Assembly (NCBI GenBank): GCA_904420095.1
Contig: CAJFUB010000036.1
Span: 62,001 to 126,000 of the forward strand
Source of the DNA: an uncultured Clostridia bacterium
GTDB taxonomy: Bacteria > Bacillota > Clostridia > UBA1212 > UBA1255
DNA: 64,000 bases
Reading direction: 5' to 3'
Shown here piece by piece: positions 35,949-45,698 of the stretch. A model generated the notes under the pieces. That model was not told where the DNA came from, searched no databases, and saw only the letters and a list, made by a program, of their open reading frames with translations. The position numbers and the translations under genes were made by a program. Numbering within the stretch: position 1 is the first letter of the stretch; each line of letters starts with the position of its first letter.

Positions 35949-36617
35949 ATGGCTGAATTCGGAGAGGTAACGTTAAGTTTATTAAAGGGCTTCGCGCAGA
36001 ACTGTCAGATTTTTCTGTACACATTGATCGCCGCGCTGCCGCTGGGCCTGATTATTACGTTCGGCTCGATGGCAAAATTCAGACCGATCAAATACCTTGC
36101 AAGAGCTTTTGTCTGGATCATCAGGGGCACGCCTCTGATGCTCCAGCTTTTTATCGTTATGTATGTGCCGGGCATCGTATTCGACGTCAGAATGCCCAGC
36201 CAGATTCTTGGGATCGATCAGAGGCTGTTCTGCGCGCTGATCGCATTCATTATTAATTACGCCGCATATTTTTCGGAAATTTTCCGCGGTGGGATTGAAA
36301 GTATTCCAAAAGGACAATACGAAGCCGGCCAGGTACTGGGAATGACCAAAACGCAGATTTTCTTCCGCGTGGTACTGATGCAGGTGGTCAAACGCATCGT
36401 ACCGCCGCTGGGCAACGAAGTGATTACTCTGGTGAAGGACACGTCTCTGGCAAGAGTGATTGCTGTCGCCGAGGTGATTATGACCGCGGAACGATACGGA
36501 AGCGTCGGAATCATCTGGCCGCTGTTTTACACGGGCGCGTACTTCCTGCTGTTTTGCGGCCTGCTTACGCTGCTGCTTTCGTATGTCGAGAAAAAGCTCG
36601 ATTATTATAAAGGATAA
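35949..36617 (+). CDS. Polar amino acid ABC transporter, permease
   Basis: HisM/GlnP-type permease of 222 residues with five or so membrane spans. Conserved stretches: FVWIIRGTPLMLQLFIVMY, the coupling EAA loop at EAGQVLGMTKTQIFFRVVL and VITLVKDTSLARVIAVAE. The RGTPL and KDTSL motifs are diagnostic of the polar amino acid family. It follows the binding protein by 17 bases and precedes the ATPase by nine. Confidence 0.93.
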   Translation: MAEFGEVTLSLLKGFAQNCQIFLYTLIAALPLGLIITFGSMAKFRPIKYLARAFVWIIRGTPLMLQLFIVMYVPGIVFDVRMPSQILGIDQRLFCALIAFIINYAAYFSEIFRGGIESIPKGQYEAGQVLGMTKTQIFFRVVLMQVVKRIVPPLGNEVITLVKDTSLARVIAVAEVIMTAERYGSVGIIWPLFYTGAYFLLFCGLLTLLLSYVEKKLDYYKG

Positions 36618-36626
36618 GGTGGTAAC

Positions 36627-37415
36627 ATGGCGCTGCTTGAGGTGTCCGGACTTCAGAAAAGTTACGGGAAAAACGAGGTGCTGCGCGGGATCGGCTTTAC
36701 CCTGGAGAAGGGAGACGTGCTTGCCGTCATAGGCTCCTCCGGAAGCGGCAAGACGACGCTGCTCCGATGCCTTAATTTTCTGGAAAAGCCATCCGGCGGC
36801 AAAATTACCGTAGGCCCCGAGGTTTTGTTTGACAGCGAGGATCCCGCGACCTATGAGGACAAAGACGTGCGCAGAAAACGCCTGCATTTCGGGCTTGTTT
36901 TTCAGTCCTTCAATTTGTTCCCTCAATATAACGTACTGCGGAACATTATGCTGGCTCCGTCGCTTTTGCTGAAGGAACGTAAGGACTATAAGGAAAACAA
37001 AGCAAAGCTCCTGAAGGAAACGGAGGAAAACGCGTATGCCCTTTTGGAGCGGGTAGGCCTTTCCGAAAAGGCGAAGGCGTATCCCTGCGAGCTGTCAGGC
37101 GGACAGCAGCAGCGCGTTGCAATTGCCCGCGCGCTGGCTTTGAAACCGGAAATTCTGTGCTTCGACGAGCCTACGAGCGCGCTTGATCCGGAGCTGACCG
37201 GAGAGGTGCTGAAGGTCATCCGGAGTCTGAAATCCTCCGAAAGCACCATGATCGTCGTAACGCACGAAATGGAATTTGCCAGAAACGTAGCGGACCGCGT
37301 CCTTTTCATGGCCGACGGCAGAATCGAAGAAGAGGGCACGCCCGAGGAAGTGTTTGGAAACCCGAAAAGCGAACGAACGAAAGCTTTTTTTGCAAATTAC
37401 AGCCAAAGATACTGA
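36627..37415 (+). CDS. Polar amino acid ABC transporter, ATP-binding protein
   Basis: GlnQ-type ATPase of 262 residues. Walker A is [20 protein letters not shown]-loop [13 protein letters not shown], signature [16 protein letters not shown] and Walker [16 protein letters not shown], followed by the switch His in VTHEM. An insertion at about residues 70-85 ([18 protein letters not shown]) is slightly longer than in E. coli GlnQ. Last gene of the transporter set; the next gene follows closely on the same strand. Confidence 0.94.
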   Translation: MALLEVSGLQKSYGKNEVLRGIGFTLEKGDVLAVIGSSGSGKTTLLRCLNFLEKPSGGKITVGPEVLFDSEDPATYEDKDVRRKRLHFGLVFQSFNLFPQYNVLRNIMLAPSLLLKERKDYKENKAKLLKETEENAYALLERVGLSEKAKAYPCELSGGQQQRVAIARALALKPEILCFDEPTSALDPELTGEVLKVIRSLKSSESTMIVVTHEMEFARNVADRVLFMADGRIEEEGTPEEVFGNPKSERTKAFFANYSQRY

Positions 37416-37434
37416 CAGACAGAGGGAATGCCGC

Positions 37435-37716
37435 ATGCAAGAGGATAAAATCAGAGAGGAAGAACAGGAAAGACTATTTGCAGCAATCCTTTCGCTGGAA
37501 AGCGCAGAGGAGTGCCGCTGCTTTTTTGAAGATTTGTGTACGATCAAAGAACTGAACGCAATGGCGCAGCGCCTGGAGGTCGCCGTCCTCCTAAAACAAG
37601 GAGAAACGTTTAACAACATTGTCGAAAAAACGGGCGCTTCCACCGCAACCATTTCCCGCGTCAACAGATGCCTCAGATACGGAGCCGGCGGATACCGCAG
37701 CGTGCTGTCAAAATAA
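37435..37716 (+). CDS. yerC: YerC/YecD family TrpR-related protein
   Basis: Small DNA-binding protein of 93 residues in the Trp repressor superfamily. The helix-turn-helix is NNIVEKTGASTATISRVNRC, preceded by CTIKELNAMAQRLEVAVLL, both typical of YerC/YecD. I start at ATG 37435 (MQEDKIREEE) because the longer reading from 37354 overlaps the ATPase gene in another frame. It follows the transporter by 19 bases, so the two may share a transcript. The target is unknown. Confidence 0.88.
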   Translation: MQEDKIREEEQERLFAAILSLESAEECRCFFEDLCTIKELNAMAQRLEVAVLLKQGETFNNIVEKTGASTATISRVNRCLRYGAGGYRSVLSK

Positions 37717-37718
37717 GA

Positions 37719-37747
37719 TTGTGCGGAAATGCGGAATATGGTATGAT
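37719..37747 (+). promoter_or_regulatory. Probable promoter of ylbF-mutS-miaB-asnA
   Basis: TTGTGC (37719-37724), 17 bases, TATGAT (37742-37747). The -35 matches only its first half; the -10 has one mismatch. It lies in the only sizeable gap before the ylbF start. Confidence 0.4.
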
Positions 37748-37818
37748 AAAAGGCGTGCCAAGACATACTATGCTTGATGAATTAGACACGGATTTTCACA
37801 GAAAGGCAGGGAAATTCA

Positions 37819-38196
37819 ATGGATTATGTAGAAGCCGCTTCGGCGCTGGGAGAGGCGATCAAGGAAAGCCCCGAATTTATCGCATGGCAGAATGCGGAGC
37901 TCGCACTCCTGCAGGATGAAAAGGGGCAGGATCTGATCAATGATTTTAAAGATCTTCAGAGAAAGATCGTAAACGGCTCGCGAGACAATATGGATAAGGA
38001 CGAGCTGGAGAAAATTCGCGATACTCTGATGGACAAGCAGAAAGAGCTGAACGAATATGAAATTACCAAGAATTACTTCGACGGCAAAAAAGGCTTCGAA
38101 GACATGATGCGTACGATCAATGATATCATACAGCATTTTATCACGGGAGACAGCGGATGCGGCGGAAGCTGCGCCACCTGCGGCGGCTGCCACTGA
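37819..38196 (+). CDS. ylbF: YlbF family regulator with cysteine-rich tail
   Basis: Helical protein of 125 residues of the YlbF/YmcA family. In B. subtilis these proteins form a complex with YaaT that affects RNase Y, competence and sporulation. The family part is VEAASALGEAIKESPEF through LMDKQKELNEYEITKNYFDG. The protein ends with a cysteine-rich tail, CGGSCATCGGCH, four Cys and one His, which fits the iron-sulphur cluster reported for the B. subtilis complex. It precedes mutS by 33 bases. Confidence 0.85.
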   Translation: MDYVEAASALGEAIKESPEFIAWQNAELALLQDEKGQDLINDFKDLQRKIVNGSRDNMDKDELEKIRDTLMDKQKELNEYEITKNYFDGKKGFEDMMRTINDIIQHFITGDSGCGGSCATCGGCH

Positions 38197-38229
38197 TCTT
38201 TTACGCGCGAAACGGAAGGAGATTATCGT

Positions 38230-40893
38230 GTGGCGGAACTGACCCCTATGATGAAGCAATTTCTTGAGATAAAGGAGCGGTGCAAGGACTGCATCCTTTT
38301 CTTTCGTCTCGGGGACTTTTACGAAATGTTTTTTGAGGATGCCGAAATCGCATCCAGAGAATTGGAACTCGTTTTAACGGGGAAGGACTGCGGGCTGGCG
38401 GAACGAGCGCCGATGTGCGGCGTGCCGTATCACGCCGCCCTTTCTTATATCGGCCGCCTGGTCTCGAAGGGCTATAAGGTCGCCGTCTGCGAGCAGCTGG
38501 AGGACCCGGCGCTGGCAAAAGGAATCGTGAAGCGCGACATTGTCCGCATCTACACGCCCGGCACCGTCACGGACGAGCAGATGCTTTCCCAGAAGAGCAA
38601 TAACTATCTTGCGGCGGTTTATGAATTCCGGAGCATGTACGGTCTTGCAGCTGCGGATATCACAACGGGCGAGCTTTATCTGACCTCTCTGACGGTAGGC
38701 AGCACCTATAACCATCTGGCGAACGAGATCGCCAGGTTCGCGCCCTCTGAAATTATCGTAAATAAAGGAGCCGCCTGCGCGGAGCGCCTGCGGAATTTTA
38801 CCCGGAACCTTGGAAACGCATACATAACGGAGGCTCCGGAAGAGCTGTTCGGCTATGAGGCGGGAAAGGCGCATTTGTCCGACATCAAATTTACGGGCGC
38901 TCAGAAAACAAACATGCTGCAGGCTGTTCTGAAAAACGAGCTTGCCGTGCGCAGCTGCGGCGCGCTGATTTCATACATGGAAGATACGCAGAAAATGCAT
39001 CTGTCCGATCAGATTACCGCCGAATACTACACGGTAGACGAATTCCTGACGATCGACGCCGCTTCCCGGAGAAATCTGGAGATCACGGAAACGCTCAGGG
39101 ATAAAAATAAAAAGGGCTCGTTGCTTTGGGTGCTGGACAAAACGGTGACGCCCATGGGCGGCCGGCTGCTCAAAAAGTGGTTGGAGCAGCCGCTGATCGA
39201 CGTTGACGCGATCAACGAACGTCTGGACGCCGTAGCCGAGCTGAAGGACGCGTTCCTGCTCCGGAGCGAAATCCGGGAGCTGCTTGCGGGCGTTTACGAT
39301 ATGGAGCGAATCGCCGGTAAAGTTACTCTTGGCACGTGCAATGCACGCGATCTTGCTTCTCTGCGGCAGTCAGCGGGAAAAATGCCGTATATCCGCAATA
39401 CGCTGGCCTCCTGCAAAGCGCCGCTGCTCCAGCGCATCCATGCGGAGACGGACGGCCTGGAGGACGTCTGGACGCTTTTAGATCAGGCTATCGAGGAGGA
39501 TCCGCCGCTTGCACTGAAGGAGGGCGGAATTATTAAAAAGGGATATCATCCCGAGGTAGACCAGTGCCGCCTGGCTTCCGTAAATGGAAAAACGTGGCTC
39601 GCAGAGCTGGAGGCCAGGGAACGCGAGGCGACGGGCATAAAAAACCTGAAGATTGGCTATAACAAGGTGTTCGGCTATTATCTTGAGGTGACGAAATCTT
39701 ATCTGAATCTCGTCCCGCCTACATACATCAGAAAACAAACGCTGGCAAACAACGAACGATACATTACCGACGAATTGAAAAAGATGGAGGACACGATCCT
39801 GGGCGCGGAGGAACGCCTCACGCGTCTGGAATTTGAGGTGTTCTGCGAGGTGCGGGAATTCGTGCTCCGGCAGGCGGACCGACTGAAGGCAACCGCCGCG
39901 GCGATCGCAAAACTGGATGCCCTTGCTTCGTATGCAGAGACGGCAGACCGTGAGAATTACTGCCGTCCGGAGATCCTCGGAGAGGATTCTTCCGTGATTT
40001 CCATCCGCGACGGCAGGCATCCCGTAGTGGAAAAGATGCTTTCCTCCGGTGATTTTGTGCCGAACGACGCGCTGCTCGACTGCGGAGAGAATCTGCTTCT
40101 CGTAATTACCGGACCGAACATGGCCGGAAAATCGACCTATATGCGGCAGGTCGCGCTGATGATCCTGATGGCACAGGCCGGATCCTTTATTCCCGCGGCG
40201 GAAGCGCAGATTTCGGTAGTGGACAAGCTTTTCACCAGAGTCGGCGCGTCCGACGATCTGGCGTCGGGGCAGAGCACGTTTATGGTGGAAATGAGCGAGG
40301 TGGCGAACATTCTTTCCAACGCAACCGCCAGAAGCTTTCTGATCCTTGACGAAATCGGGCGCGGAACCAGCACGTTCGACGGTCTCAGCATTGCCTGGGC
40401 GGTATTGGAATACATTGCCGGCACGCTGAAATGCCGCGCGATGTTTGCAACGCATTATCATGAGCTGACGGAGCTTGAGGGCACCGTCCCCGGCGTCAAA
40501 AATTATTGCGTGGACGTGAAAAAGAAGGGGGACGACATTGTTTTCCTCCGTAAAATGAAGCGCGGCGGCGCCGACGGGAGCTACGGAATTTCCGTGGCGG
40601 CACTTGCGGGGATCCCGAAAGTCGTAACGCTTCGAGCGCATGAAATTTTACAGGGCCTGGAGGAGCAGGATATCCGGGAGAAGGGAAGGCACGGCCGAAA
40701 AACGCGGCAGAAGGCTGGAGGCGCGGCTTCAGAGGAATACGGGCAGCTTGATCTGCTTTCCTTTACGGCGAATTCCGTCATGCAGGACGAGATCGTCAGC
40801 GAGCTGAAGGATCTGGATGTGCATTCTCTGACGCCCATCGAGGCGATGAATATTTTGTACCGGCTTCACCAGAAGGCCGAAAAAAGAATCTGA
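38230..40893 (+). CDS. mutS: DNA mismatch repair protein MutS
   Basis: Mismatch-recognition ATPase of 887 residues. The N-terminus TPMMKQFLEIKERCKDCILF includes the FYEMFFEDA mismatch-binding Phe-x-Glu. The C-terminal ATPase has Walker A GPNMAGKSTYMRQVALM, FTRVGASDDLASGQSTFMVE and Walker B FLILDEIGRGTSTFDGLSIA. The end (LDVHSLTPIEAMNILYRLH) is a normal MutS terminus. Start is GTG behind GGAAGGAG. miaB follows by 16 bases; no mutL is in the window. Confidence 0.98.
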   Translation: MAELTPMMKQFLEIKERCKDCILFFRLGDFYEMFFEDAEIASRELELVLTGKDCGLAERAPMCGVPYHAALSYIGRLVSKGYKVAVCEQLEDPALAKGIVKRDIVRIYTPGTVTDEQMLSQKSNNYLAAVYEFRSMYGLAAADITTGELYLTSLTVGSTYNHLANEIARFAPSEIIVNKGAACAERLRNFTRNLGNAYITEAPEELFGYEAGKAHLSDIKFTGAQKTNMLQAVLKNELAVRSCGALISYMEDTQKMHLSDQITAEYYTVDEFLTIDAASRRNLEITETLRDKNKKGSLLWVLDKTVTPMGGRLLKKWLEQPLIDVDAINERLDAVAELKDAFLLRSEIRELLAGVYDMERIAGKVTLGTCNARDLASLRQSAGKMPYIRNTLASCKAPLLQRIHAETDGLEDVWTLLDQAIEEDPPLALKEGGIIKKGYHPEVDQCRLASVNGKTWLAELEAREREATGIKNLKIGYNKVFGYYLEVTKSYLNLVPPTYIRKQTLANNERYITDELKKMEDTILGAEERLTRLEFEVFCEVREFVLRQADRLKATAAAIAKLDALASYAETADRENYCRPEILGEDSSVISIRDGRHPVVEKMLSSGDFVPNDALLDCGENLLLVITGPNMAGKSTYMRQVALMILMAQAGSFIPAAEAQISVVDKLFTRVGASDDLASGQSTFMVEMSEVANILSNATARSFLILDEIGRGTSTFDGLSIAWAVLEYIAGTLKCRAMFATHYHELTELEGTVPGVKNYCVDVKKKGDDIVFLRKMKRGGADGSYGISVAALAGIPKVVTLRAHEILQGLEEQDIREKGRHGRKTRQKAGGAASEEYGQLDLLSFTANSVMQDEIVSELKDLDVHSLTPIEAMNILYRLHQKAEKRI

Positions 40894-40909
40894 CGGAAGG
40901 ATAAATCGG

Positions 40910-42382
40910 ATGGCGACGAGAATTGTCTCGCAAGAGGAACGAGAAAAACAGAATTATTACATGCAGTGCGTGCGTGATTTCAATTCCGGCCGGGGCGGCC
41001 GTCCTGCTGCCTGCATTAAAACGTTTGGCTGCCAGATGAACGAGCACGATTCCGAAAAGCTTGCCGGCATGCTGGAACGGATGGGGTATGAGCTGGTTCC
41101 CGACGAGACGGCGGGCAAATACGAAGGACGTTTCTGTGATCTGATTCTTTTCAACACCTGCTGCATCCGGGAAAATGCAGAGGAAAAGGTATTCGGGCAC
41201 ATCGGCGCTTTGAAGGGCGCAAAACGGGCAAAGCCGGAGCTGCTTACCGCCGTATGCGGCTGCATGACCGAACAGCCGCACGTTGTCGAGGAAATTAAGC
41301 GGAAATATCAGAATGTGGATATCATATTCGGCACGCATAATCTTCACCGCCTTCCGGAATTTCTCTACAGTGCGCTGATCGATGGACGGCGCGTGTGCGA
41401 GCTTTCTCATACAGAAGGGGAGGTTGCGGAAGGTCTGCCGGTAAAACGCGCCAGCAACTGGAAGGCCTGGGTGACGATTATGTACGGCTGCAATAATTTC
41501 TGTACATACTGTATCGTACCGTACGTGCGCGGACGGGAGCGCAGCAGACGCAGGAACGATATTTTGCAAGAAATCGATGCGCTGGCGGCCGGCGGCGTGC
41601 GCGAGATTACGCTGCTTGGACAAAACGTCAATTCCTACGGCAAGGATCTTGACGAACCAGAGCGGCATGAAAGCTTCGCGGCGCTGCTTTCCGCTGTCTG
41701 TGAGCGCACGGCGGGCAGCAGCCTGCGGAGGATCCGCTTTATGACGTCTCATCCGAAGGATCTTTCGGAGGAACTGATTGAGGTCATGGCCAAATATCCG
41801 TCCGTCTGCAATCAGCTGCATCTGCCGGTGCAGTCCGGCAGTACGGAGATTCTCCGAAGAATGAACCGGCGCTATACCAGAGAGCAATATATTTCGCTGG
41901 TGGAAAAAATCCGCTCCAGGATTCCGGAAATTACGCTCTCTACGGACCTGATCACGGGCTTCCCGGGAGAGACGGAGGAGGATTTTCGGGAAACGCTGGA
42001 ACTCGTGCGAATGCTCCGCTTTGATATGGCATATACATTTATTTATTCTCCCCGCGTGGGAACGCCGGCGGCCGCCGATCCGGATCAGGTGGCGGAAGAG
42101 CTGGTGAAGGACCGCTTCGGGAGGCTTCTGGAGCTGCAGAATACGATCAGCCGCGAGAAAAACGAAGCGTGTACGGGGAAAACGTTCGAGGTGCTCTGCG
42201 AGGGCGTCAGCCGTACGAATCCCGCGCGCCTTACCGGAAGGACCGAGGGAAACAAAATCGTGAATTTTACGGCGGACGGCGTTTGCGCCGCCGATGCCGA
42301 GGGAAAGTTTGCAAAAGTATATATTGACGCCGCGCAGACCTGGTCTTTAGAGGGGCGCGCGCTGGAATGGGAGGAATCGTAA
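40910..42382 (+). CDS. miaB: tRNA-2-methylthio-N6-dimethylallyladenosine synthase
   Basis: Radical-SAM methylthiotransferase acting on A37 of tRNAs. Three domains: N-terminal UPF0004 domain with three cluster cysteines (KTFGCQMN, NTCCIREN, VCGCMTE), the radical-SAM core with CNNFCTYCIVPYVRG, LQLHLPVQSGS-like NQLHLPVQSGSTEILRRMNR, and a C-terminal TRAM domain. Length (490) is slightly above average because of a charged N-terminal leader of about 35 residues. The stop codon is directly followed by the asnA ATG. Confidence 0.97.
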   Translation: MATRIVSQEEREKQNYYMQCVRDFNSGRGGRPAACIKTFGCQMNEHDSEKLAGMLERMGYELVPDETAGKYEGRFCDLILFNTCCIRENAEEKVFGHIGALKGAKRAKPELLTAVCGCMTEQPHVVEEIKRKYQNVDIIFGTHNLHRLPEFLYSALIDGRRVCELSHTEGEVAEGLPVKRASNWKAWVTIMYGCNNFCTYCIVPYVRGRERSRRRNDILQEIDALAAGGVREITLLGQNVNSYGKDLDEPERHESFAALLSAVCERTAGSSLRRIRFMTSHPKDLSEELIEVMAKYPSVCNQLHLPVQSGSTEILRRMNRRYTREQYISLVEKIRSRIPEITLSTDLITGFPGETEEDFRETLELVRMLRFDMAYTFIYSPRVGTPAAADPDQVAEELVKDRFGRLLELQNTISREKNEACTGKTFEVLCEGVSRTNPARLTGRTEGNKIVNFTADGVCAADAEGKFAKVYIDAAQTWSLEGRALEWEES

Positions 42383-43381
42383 ATGTACCGGTCGGTTTTG
42401 GATTTTAAAGAGACGCAGATCGCGATTAAACAGGTAAAAGACTATTTTCAGAAGGAATTGGCGGAGGCGCTGAATCTGATGCGCGTAACGGCGCCTTTAA
42501 TGGTAACTAGGGATTCGGGCCTGAACGACTGCCTGAACGGGACGGAACGTCCGGTACAATTCGATCTGCTTGAGACGAAGCAGGAGGTGCAGATCGTGCA
42601 GTCTCTGGCCAAGTGGAAGCGCTTTGCGCTGGGCAAGTACGGCTTCGGCCCGGGAGAAGGCCTTTATACGGATATGAATGCCGTGCGGCGCGATGAAATG
42701 ACGGACGCGCTGCATTCCATCTATGTAGATCAGTGGGATTGGGAGCTGGTAATCAGGAAAGAAGAACGAAATATTGAGATGCTGAAGCGCACAGTGCGTA
42801 AAATTTATGCTGTCCTCAAAAAGACGGAGGCGCATATCCGCGCGCTATATCCCGATCTGGCCGAAGGCATGAACGGCTTTTGCCTCCCGGAGGAAATCGT
42901 TTTTATTACGTCGCAGGAGCTGGAGGATTTATATCCCGATCAAACGCCGAAGGAGAGAGAGTCGCTTTACGCGCGCGCCCACGGTGCGTTTTGCCTGATG
43001 CAGATCGGCGGAAGGCTCCGTTCGGGAATGCCGCATGACGGACGCTCTCCGGATTATGATGACTGGAATCTGAATTGCGACATTTTACTGTATTATCCGG
43101 TTCTGGATCTTTCGTTTGAAATTTCGAGCATGGGAATCCGTGTGGACGAGGCTTCTCTTGCGGCGCAGCTTGCGGAAGCCGGCTGTGAGGATCGGAGGGA
43201 GCTTCCGTTTCACAAAGCGATTTTAGAAGGAAAACTGCCCTATACCATTGGGGGAGGCATCGGGCAGTCAAGACTTTGCATGTATTTTCTTGATAAGAAG
43301 CATATTGGGGAGGTTCAGGTTTCCGTCTGGCCTGCCGAGGAGGAAGAACGGCTCCGTGGAGAGGGCTGTTACCTCCTGTAA
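42383..43381 (+). CDS. asnA: Aspartate-ammonia ligase (asparagine synthetase A)
   Basis: Makes asparagine from aspartate, ammonia and ATP; related to class II tRNA synthetases. Length 332 is normal. Diagnostic stretches: [76 protein letters not shown] and [16 protein letters not shown]. Directly abuts miaB, so it is the last gene of the ylbF-mutS-miaB transcript. It overlaps the convergent amidase gene by 13 bases. No T-box leader is present, which fits internal operon position. Confidence 0.97.
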   Translation: MYRSVLDFKETQIAIKQVKDYFQKELAEALNLMRVTAPLMVTRDSGLNDCLNGTERPVQFDLLETKQEVQIVQSLAKWKRFALGKYGFGPGEGLYTDMNAVRRDEMTDALHSIYVDQWDWELVIRKEERNIEMLKRTVRKIYAVLKKTEAHIRALYPDLAEGMNGFCLPEEIVFITSQELEDLYPDQTPKERESLYARAHGAFCLMQIGGRLRSGMPHDGRSPDYDDWNLNCDILLYYPVLDLSFEISSMGIRVDEASLAAQLAEAGCEDRRELPFHKAILEGKLPYTIGGGIGQSRLCMYFLDKKHIGEVQVSVWPAEEEERLRGEGCYLL

Positions 43382-44712
43382 TTTCTTTGCTGGCGCCCGC
43401 GGCTCGTTCGATTTTTATTATTTTTGTATTTGCGGGTATTGGATTTTTTTCGCCTTCTCCGAACGACGAGAATGCGGATAATGATTGCGGTTAGAAGAGC
43501 GGCGAGAATTCCGCCCACGATGGCGGCAATGAGGGGAAAGGTGTCGTTTTGGCCTTCCTGCGGATTGCTTTGGGCGGATTCCTGCGGTGAGCCCGGCTCT
43601 GTTCCGGTACCCGAGGGACTTTCCTGCCCGCCTGCGGAGCCTGTCGGCTCTGTGTTAGGCGTTGGCGTGGCAGGCTCCGGTTCCGGAGTAATCGGCGCGG
43701 CTCCGCTGTCTTCCACCGTAATGCGGATGTAGTTTTCGCTTGTCATGGGCAGATAGGTGCCGTCCGTTCCTTTCACCGCCGTGATGTTGGCTTTGCCCTC
43801 GCCTACGATCACAAGCTGATCTCCTACCACCTGCAGTACATTTTTGTCGTTGCTTTCAAAACGCATTTCACCGTTTCCGCTGCCGCCGGATGCGCGCATT
43901 GTAATGGGCTCGTCTCCTACCGTGAGCTGCGTGGGCAAATCTGCGATTACGACAGGCGCCTGTTCCTGCAGCGTTATTTTCGTGCCGCTGCCTTTGGACA
44001 AGCCGTAATGTTCCGCGATAGAGGCGGCGGTCGCCTCCGCTAATGCTTTGAGGTTCGCGTCTTTGGATAAAAACGTAAGATCGGCCTTGTTGGAAAGATA
44101 TCCGTGCTCTATAATCATCGACGGGATATTTTCCTGCACGCAGAACCGGATGATGCCGTAGTAGTCGGCCTGCTGACCGTTCGGATAATCATAATAGTCA
44201 TCATGGGAGAGAAGACTCGTCTTGACGCCTATTTTTTTCATTCCAAGCCCTTCAAATTCCGACAGGATTTTTTCGGCGATCGCCGAGGCTTCCTCGGCCA
44301 GCTCCGGCCTGTAGTTTCCGGCGGGAACAAAAATTTCGCTTCCTCCGAAATAATCGGCGCCTTCCAGCGCGTTCATATGGAGCGAAACCATAAGATCCGC
44401 GTTCAAATCCGCAGCGGCCTTCGCCCGGGATAAAATCGAAAGCTTCGTATCTTCGTACCTTGTCATGTAGACCTTCACGCCGCCGTATTCACCCAGCGCG
44501 TCCCAGAGATAACGAGTTACCTTCAGATTTAAATTTTTTTCGTAATAGGTGGTGCCGTTTAACGTTCCCTGCGTGCCGTTGTCGTTCCCTCCGTGCCCGG
44601 CATCCAGTACGATGACCGTTTCCTCCGCCGCGCCGGACGGGATCGTCAGGGCGGCCAGCAGAAACAAAACTGTTATGACCGATAAAAACTTTTTCCTGAT
44701 TGCTCCTGTCAT
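43369..44712 (-). CDS. N-acetylmuramoyl-L-alanine amidase, membrane-anchored
   Basis: Exported amidase_3 enzyme of about 447 residues. Order: signal segment ([20 protein letters not shown]), zinc-dependent amidase domain ([51 protein letters not shown]), an Ig-like beta domain (about 265-355), a Pro/Thr/Gly/Ser linker, a transmembrane helix and a very basic tail (RRRRKK..). Conserved zinc His/Glu/His residues are present. The tail keeps it at the cell surface. I start at ATG 44712 behind AAAGG with nine bases spacing; 44721 and 44790 are alternatives. Stop overlaps asnA. Confidence 0.92.
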   Translation of the reverse strand: MTGAIRKKFLSVITVLFLLAALTIPSGAAEETVIVLDAGHGGNDNGTQGTLNGTTYYEKNLNLKVTRYLWDALGEYGGVKVYMTRYEDTKLSILSRAKAAADLNADLMVSLHMNALEGADYFGGSEIFVPAGNYRPELAEEASAIAEKILSEFEGLGMKKIGVKTSLLSHDDYYDYPNGQQADYYGIIRFCVQENIPSMIIEHGYLSNKADLTFLSKDANLKALAEATAASIAEHYGLSKGSGTKITLQEQAPVVIADLPTQLTVGDEPITMRASGGSGNGEMRFESNDKNVLQVVGDQLVIVGEGKANITAVKGTDGTYLPMTSENYIRITVEDSGAAPITPEPEPATPTPNTEPTGSAGGQESPSGTGTEPGSPQESAQSNPQEGQNDTFPLIAAIVGGILAALLTAIIIRILVVRRRRKKSNTRKYKNNKNRTSRGRQQRNYRR

Positions 44713-44761
44713 GTTCCTCATCCTTTGTAATTTAAAAGATCTTTTGTTATAAAGCGTGTCT

Positions 44762-44790
44762 AGCATACCACAAAACAATGCGTCCCTCAA
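44762..44790 (-). promoter_or_regulatory. Promoter of the amidase gene
   Basis: On the minus strand TTGAGG (44785-44790), 17 bases, TATGCT (44762-44767). It lies 50 bases before the chosen start. Confidence 0.5.
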
Positions 44791-44892
44791 TAAGAAATGC
44801 GTTTAAATTTTGTATGCAAATTGTATTGTTTTTTTGACCGTCTCAATGCGAGAAAAATCGTTAAAATTCCGGACAAATCGACGAGATTCGGC

Positions 44893-44924
44893 AGCTCCGG
44901 CGACAGAGCGCAAAAGCCGGAGCT
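44893..44924 (-). repeat. Inverted repeat after the lipoprotein gene
   Basis: AGCTCCGGC (44893-44901) and GCCGGAGCT (44916-44924) form a nine-pair stem. No T run follows on either strand, so it is a weak terminator candidate at the end of the minus-strand lipoprotein gene. Confidence 0.4.
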
Positions 44925-44939
44925 ACCGGTATGGAGCTT

Positions 44940-45383
44940 TTACTCCTCAAGCCAAGCTTTAATAACGCTTCCTTCCTTCCCATCCATTGCAACATATAAG
45001 CACCCACAATCAACCAAATGATCAATATCCTTATTCCGTTGATCTATTGAATATTCGAAACGCCACACGTTATCCTCCGTGGAATGAACAATAGAAATCA
45101 ATGTATATTCAGATAATTTCCCTTTTTCATGAAGTTTTTCTATTATGGTTGTAGCGACCTCTATTGCAATCTGGGTTGTCTCAATTGGTTTTATTTCTTC
45201 CAAAACATCTTCACGCAAATCAATAGGAAACTGAATTTGATCCCACTCTATACCACACCAGTCTATTTCAGTAATATAAACGTCCTCCATAATATCATCC
45301 ACATTTAGTTTGCTGCTGTTTGAAACATTACTGCAACCCACAAGAAAAAATAATAAGAGCATCAAAGGCAGTATTTTTTTCAT
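44940..45383 (-). CDS. Lipoprotein, probable orphan RHS immunity protein
   Basis: Protein of 147 residues with a clear lipoprotein signal: MKKILPLMLLLFFLVGCSN. The mature part is acidic with two Cys close together near the end (DCGCLYVAM). I recognise no family. It starts behind GAAGGGAG directly after a collapsed RHS gene copy and is probably transcribed from the duplicated RHS promoter. That position suggests immunity to a toxin now lost. Other immunity-like genes in this window are also lipoproteins. Confidence 0.6.
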   Translation of the reverse strand: MKKILPLMLLLFFLVGCSNVSNSSKLNVDDIMEDVYITEIDWCGIEWDQIQFPIDLREDVLEEIKPIETTQIAIEVATTIIEKLHEKGKLSEYTLISIVHSTEDNVWRFEYSIDQRNKDIDHLVDCGCLYVAMDGKEGSVIKAWLEE

Positions 45384-45424
45384 CGTGTCTCCCTTCTGTC
45401 AAGGTGTTGGCCAAGCCATATGCG

Positions 45425-45610
45425 CACAATCGAATGCGCACGTTCCGTTTTTCCGCGTTTCTGTGTCGGCTGATCCTGACTGTCGTATGAAAAAATCAGC
45501 GTCGCATTATTCTTGATCAAATGAATAAAGGACAGCCGGCCGTTATGCGCTTCATCATATTCGATCCAAATGCAATCACGCGCAGAAAACGCTTTTTTGT
45601 TTGTTTCCTC
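45425..45610 (-). pseudogene. Collapsed copy of the RHS gene (5' end joined to an internal part)
   Basis: On the minus strand the frame opens MRKQTKKRFLRVIAFG, matching the signal peptide of the complete RHS gene, then jumps to DNA matching its 10.68-10.81 kb part (IEYDEAHN..RLSF, LIFSYDSQ). The joint falls in ATTTGGAT, which occurs in the complete gene both near 8432 and near 10675. So about 2.2 kb were lost between short direct repeats. After the joint the frame is shifted and soon stops. Homology ends near the CGGAACGTGCG segment. Confidence 0.8.
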
Positions 45611-45669
45611 ATTTCTGGCATTCTTTAAAATACAAAATCATTATACAATTTTGGTAAATTATATCGAAA

Positions 45670-45698
45670 ATTATATGTTGATATAATTATATTGTCAA
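45670..45698 (-). promoter_or_regulatory. Duplicated perfect-consensus RHS promoter
   Basis: Minus-strand TTGACA (45693-45698), 17 bases, TATAAT (45670-45675). The surrounding 110 bases match the promoter region of the complete RHS gene, up to the last codons of the gene upstream of it. It now serves the collapsed gene and the lipoprotein. Confidence 0.75.

Noticed and set aside
39478-40641. A 387-codon minus-strand open frame
   Set aside because: It is the mirror of the mutS ATPase region, with no independent start signals.
42300-42383. Possible T-box leader before asnA
   Set aside because: The miaB stop codon directly touches the asnA start, so there is no leader.
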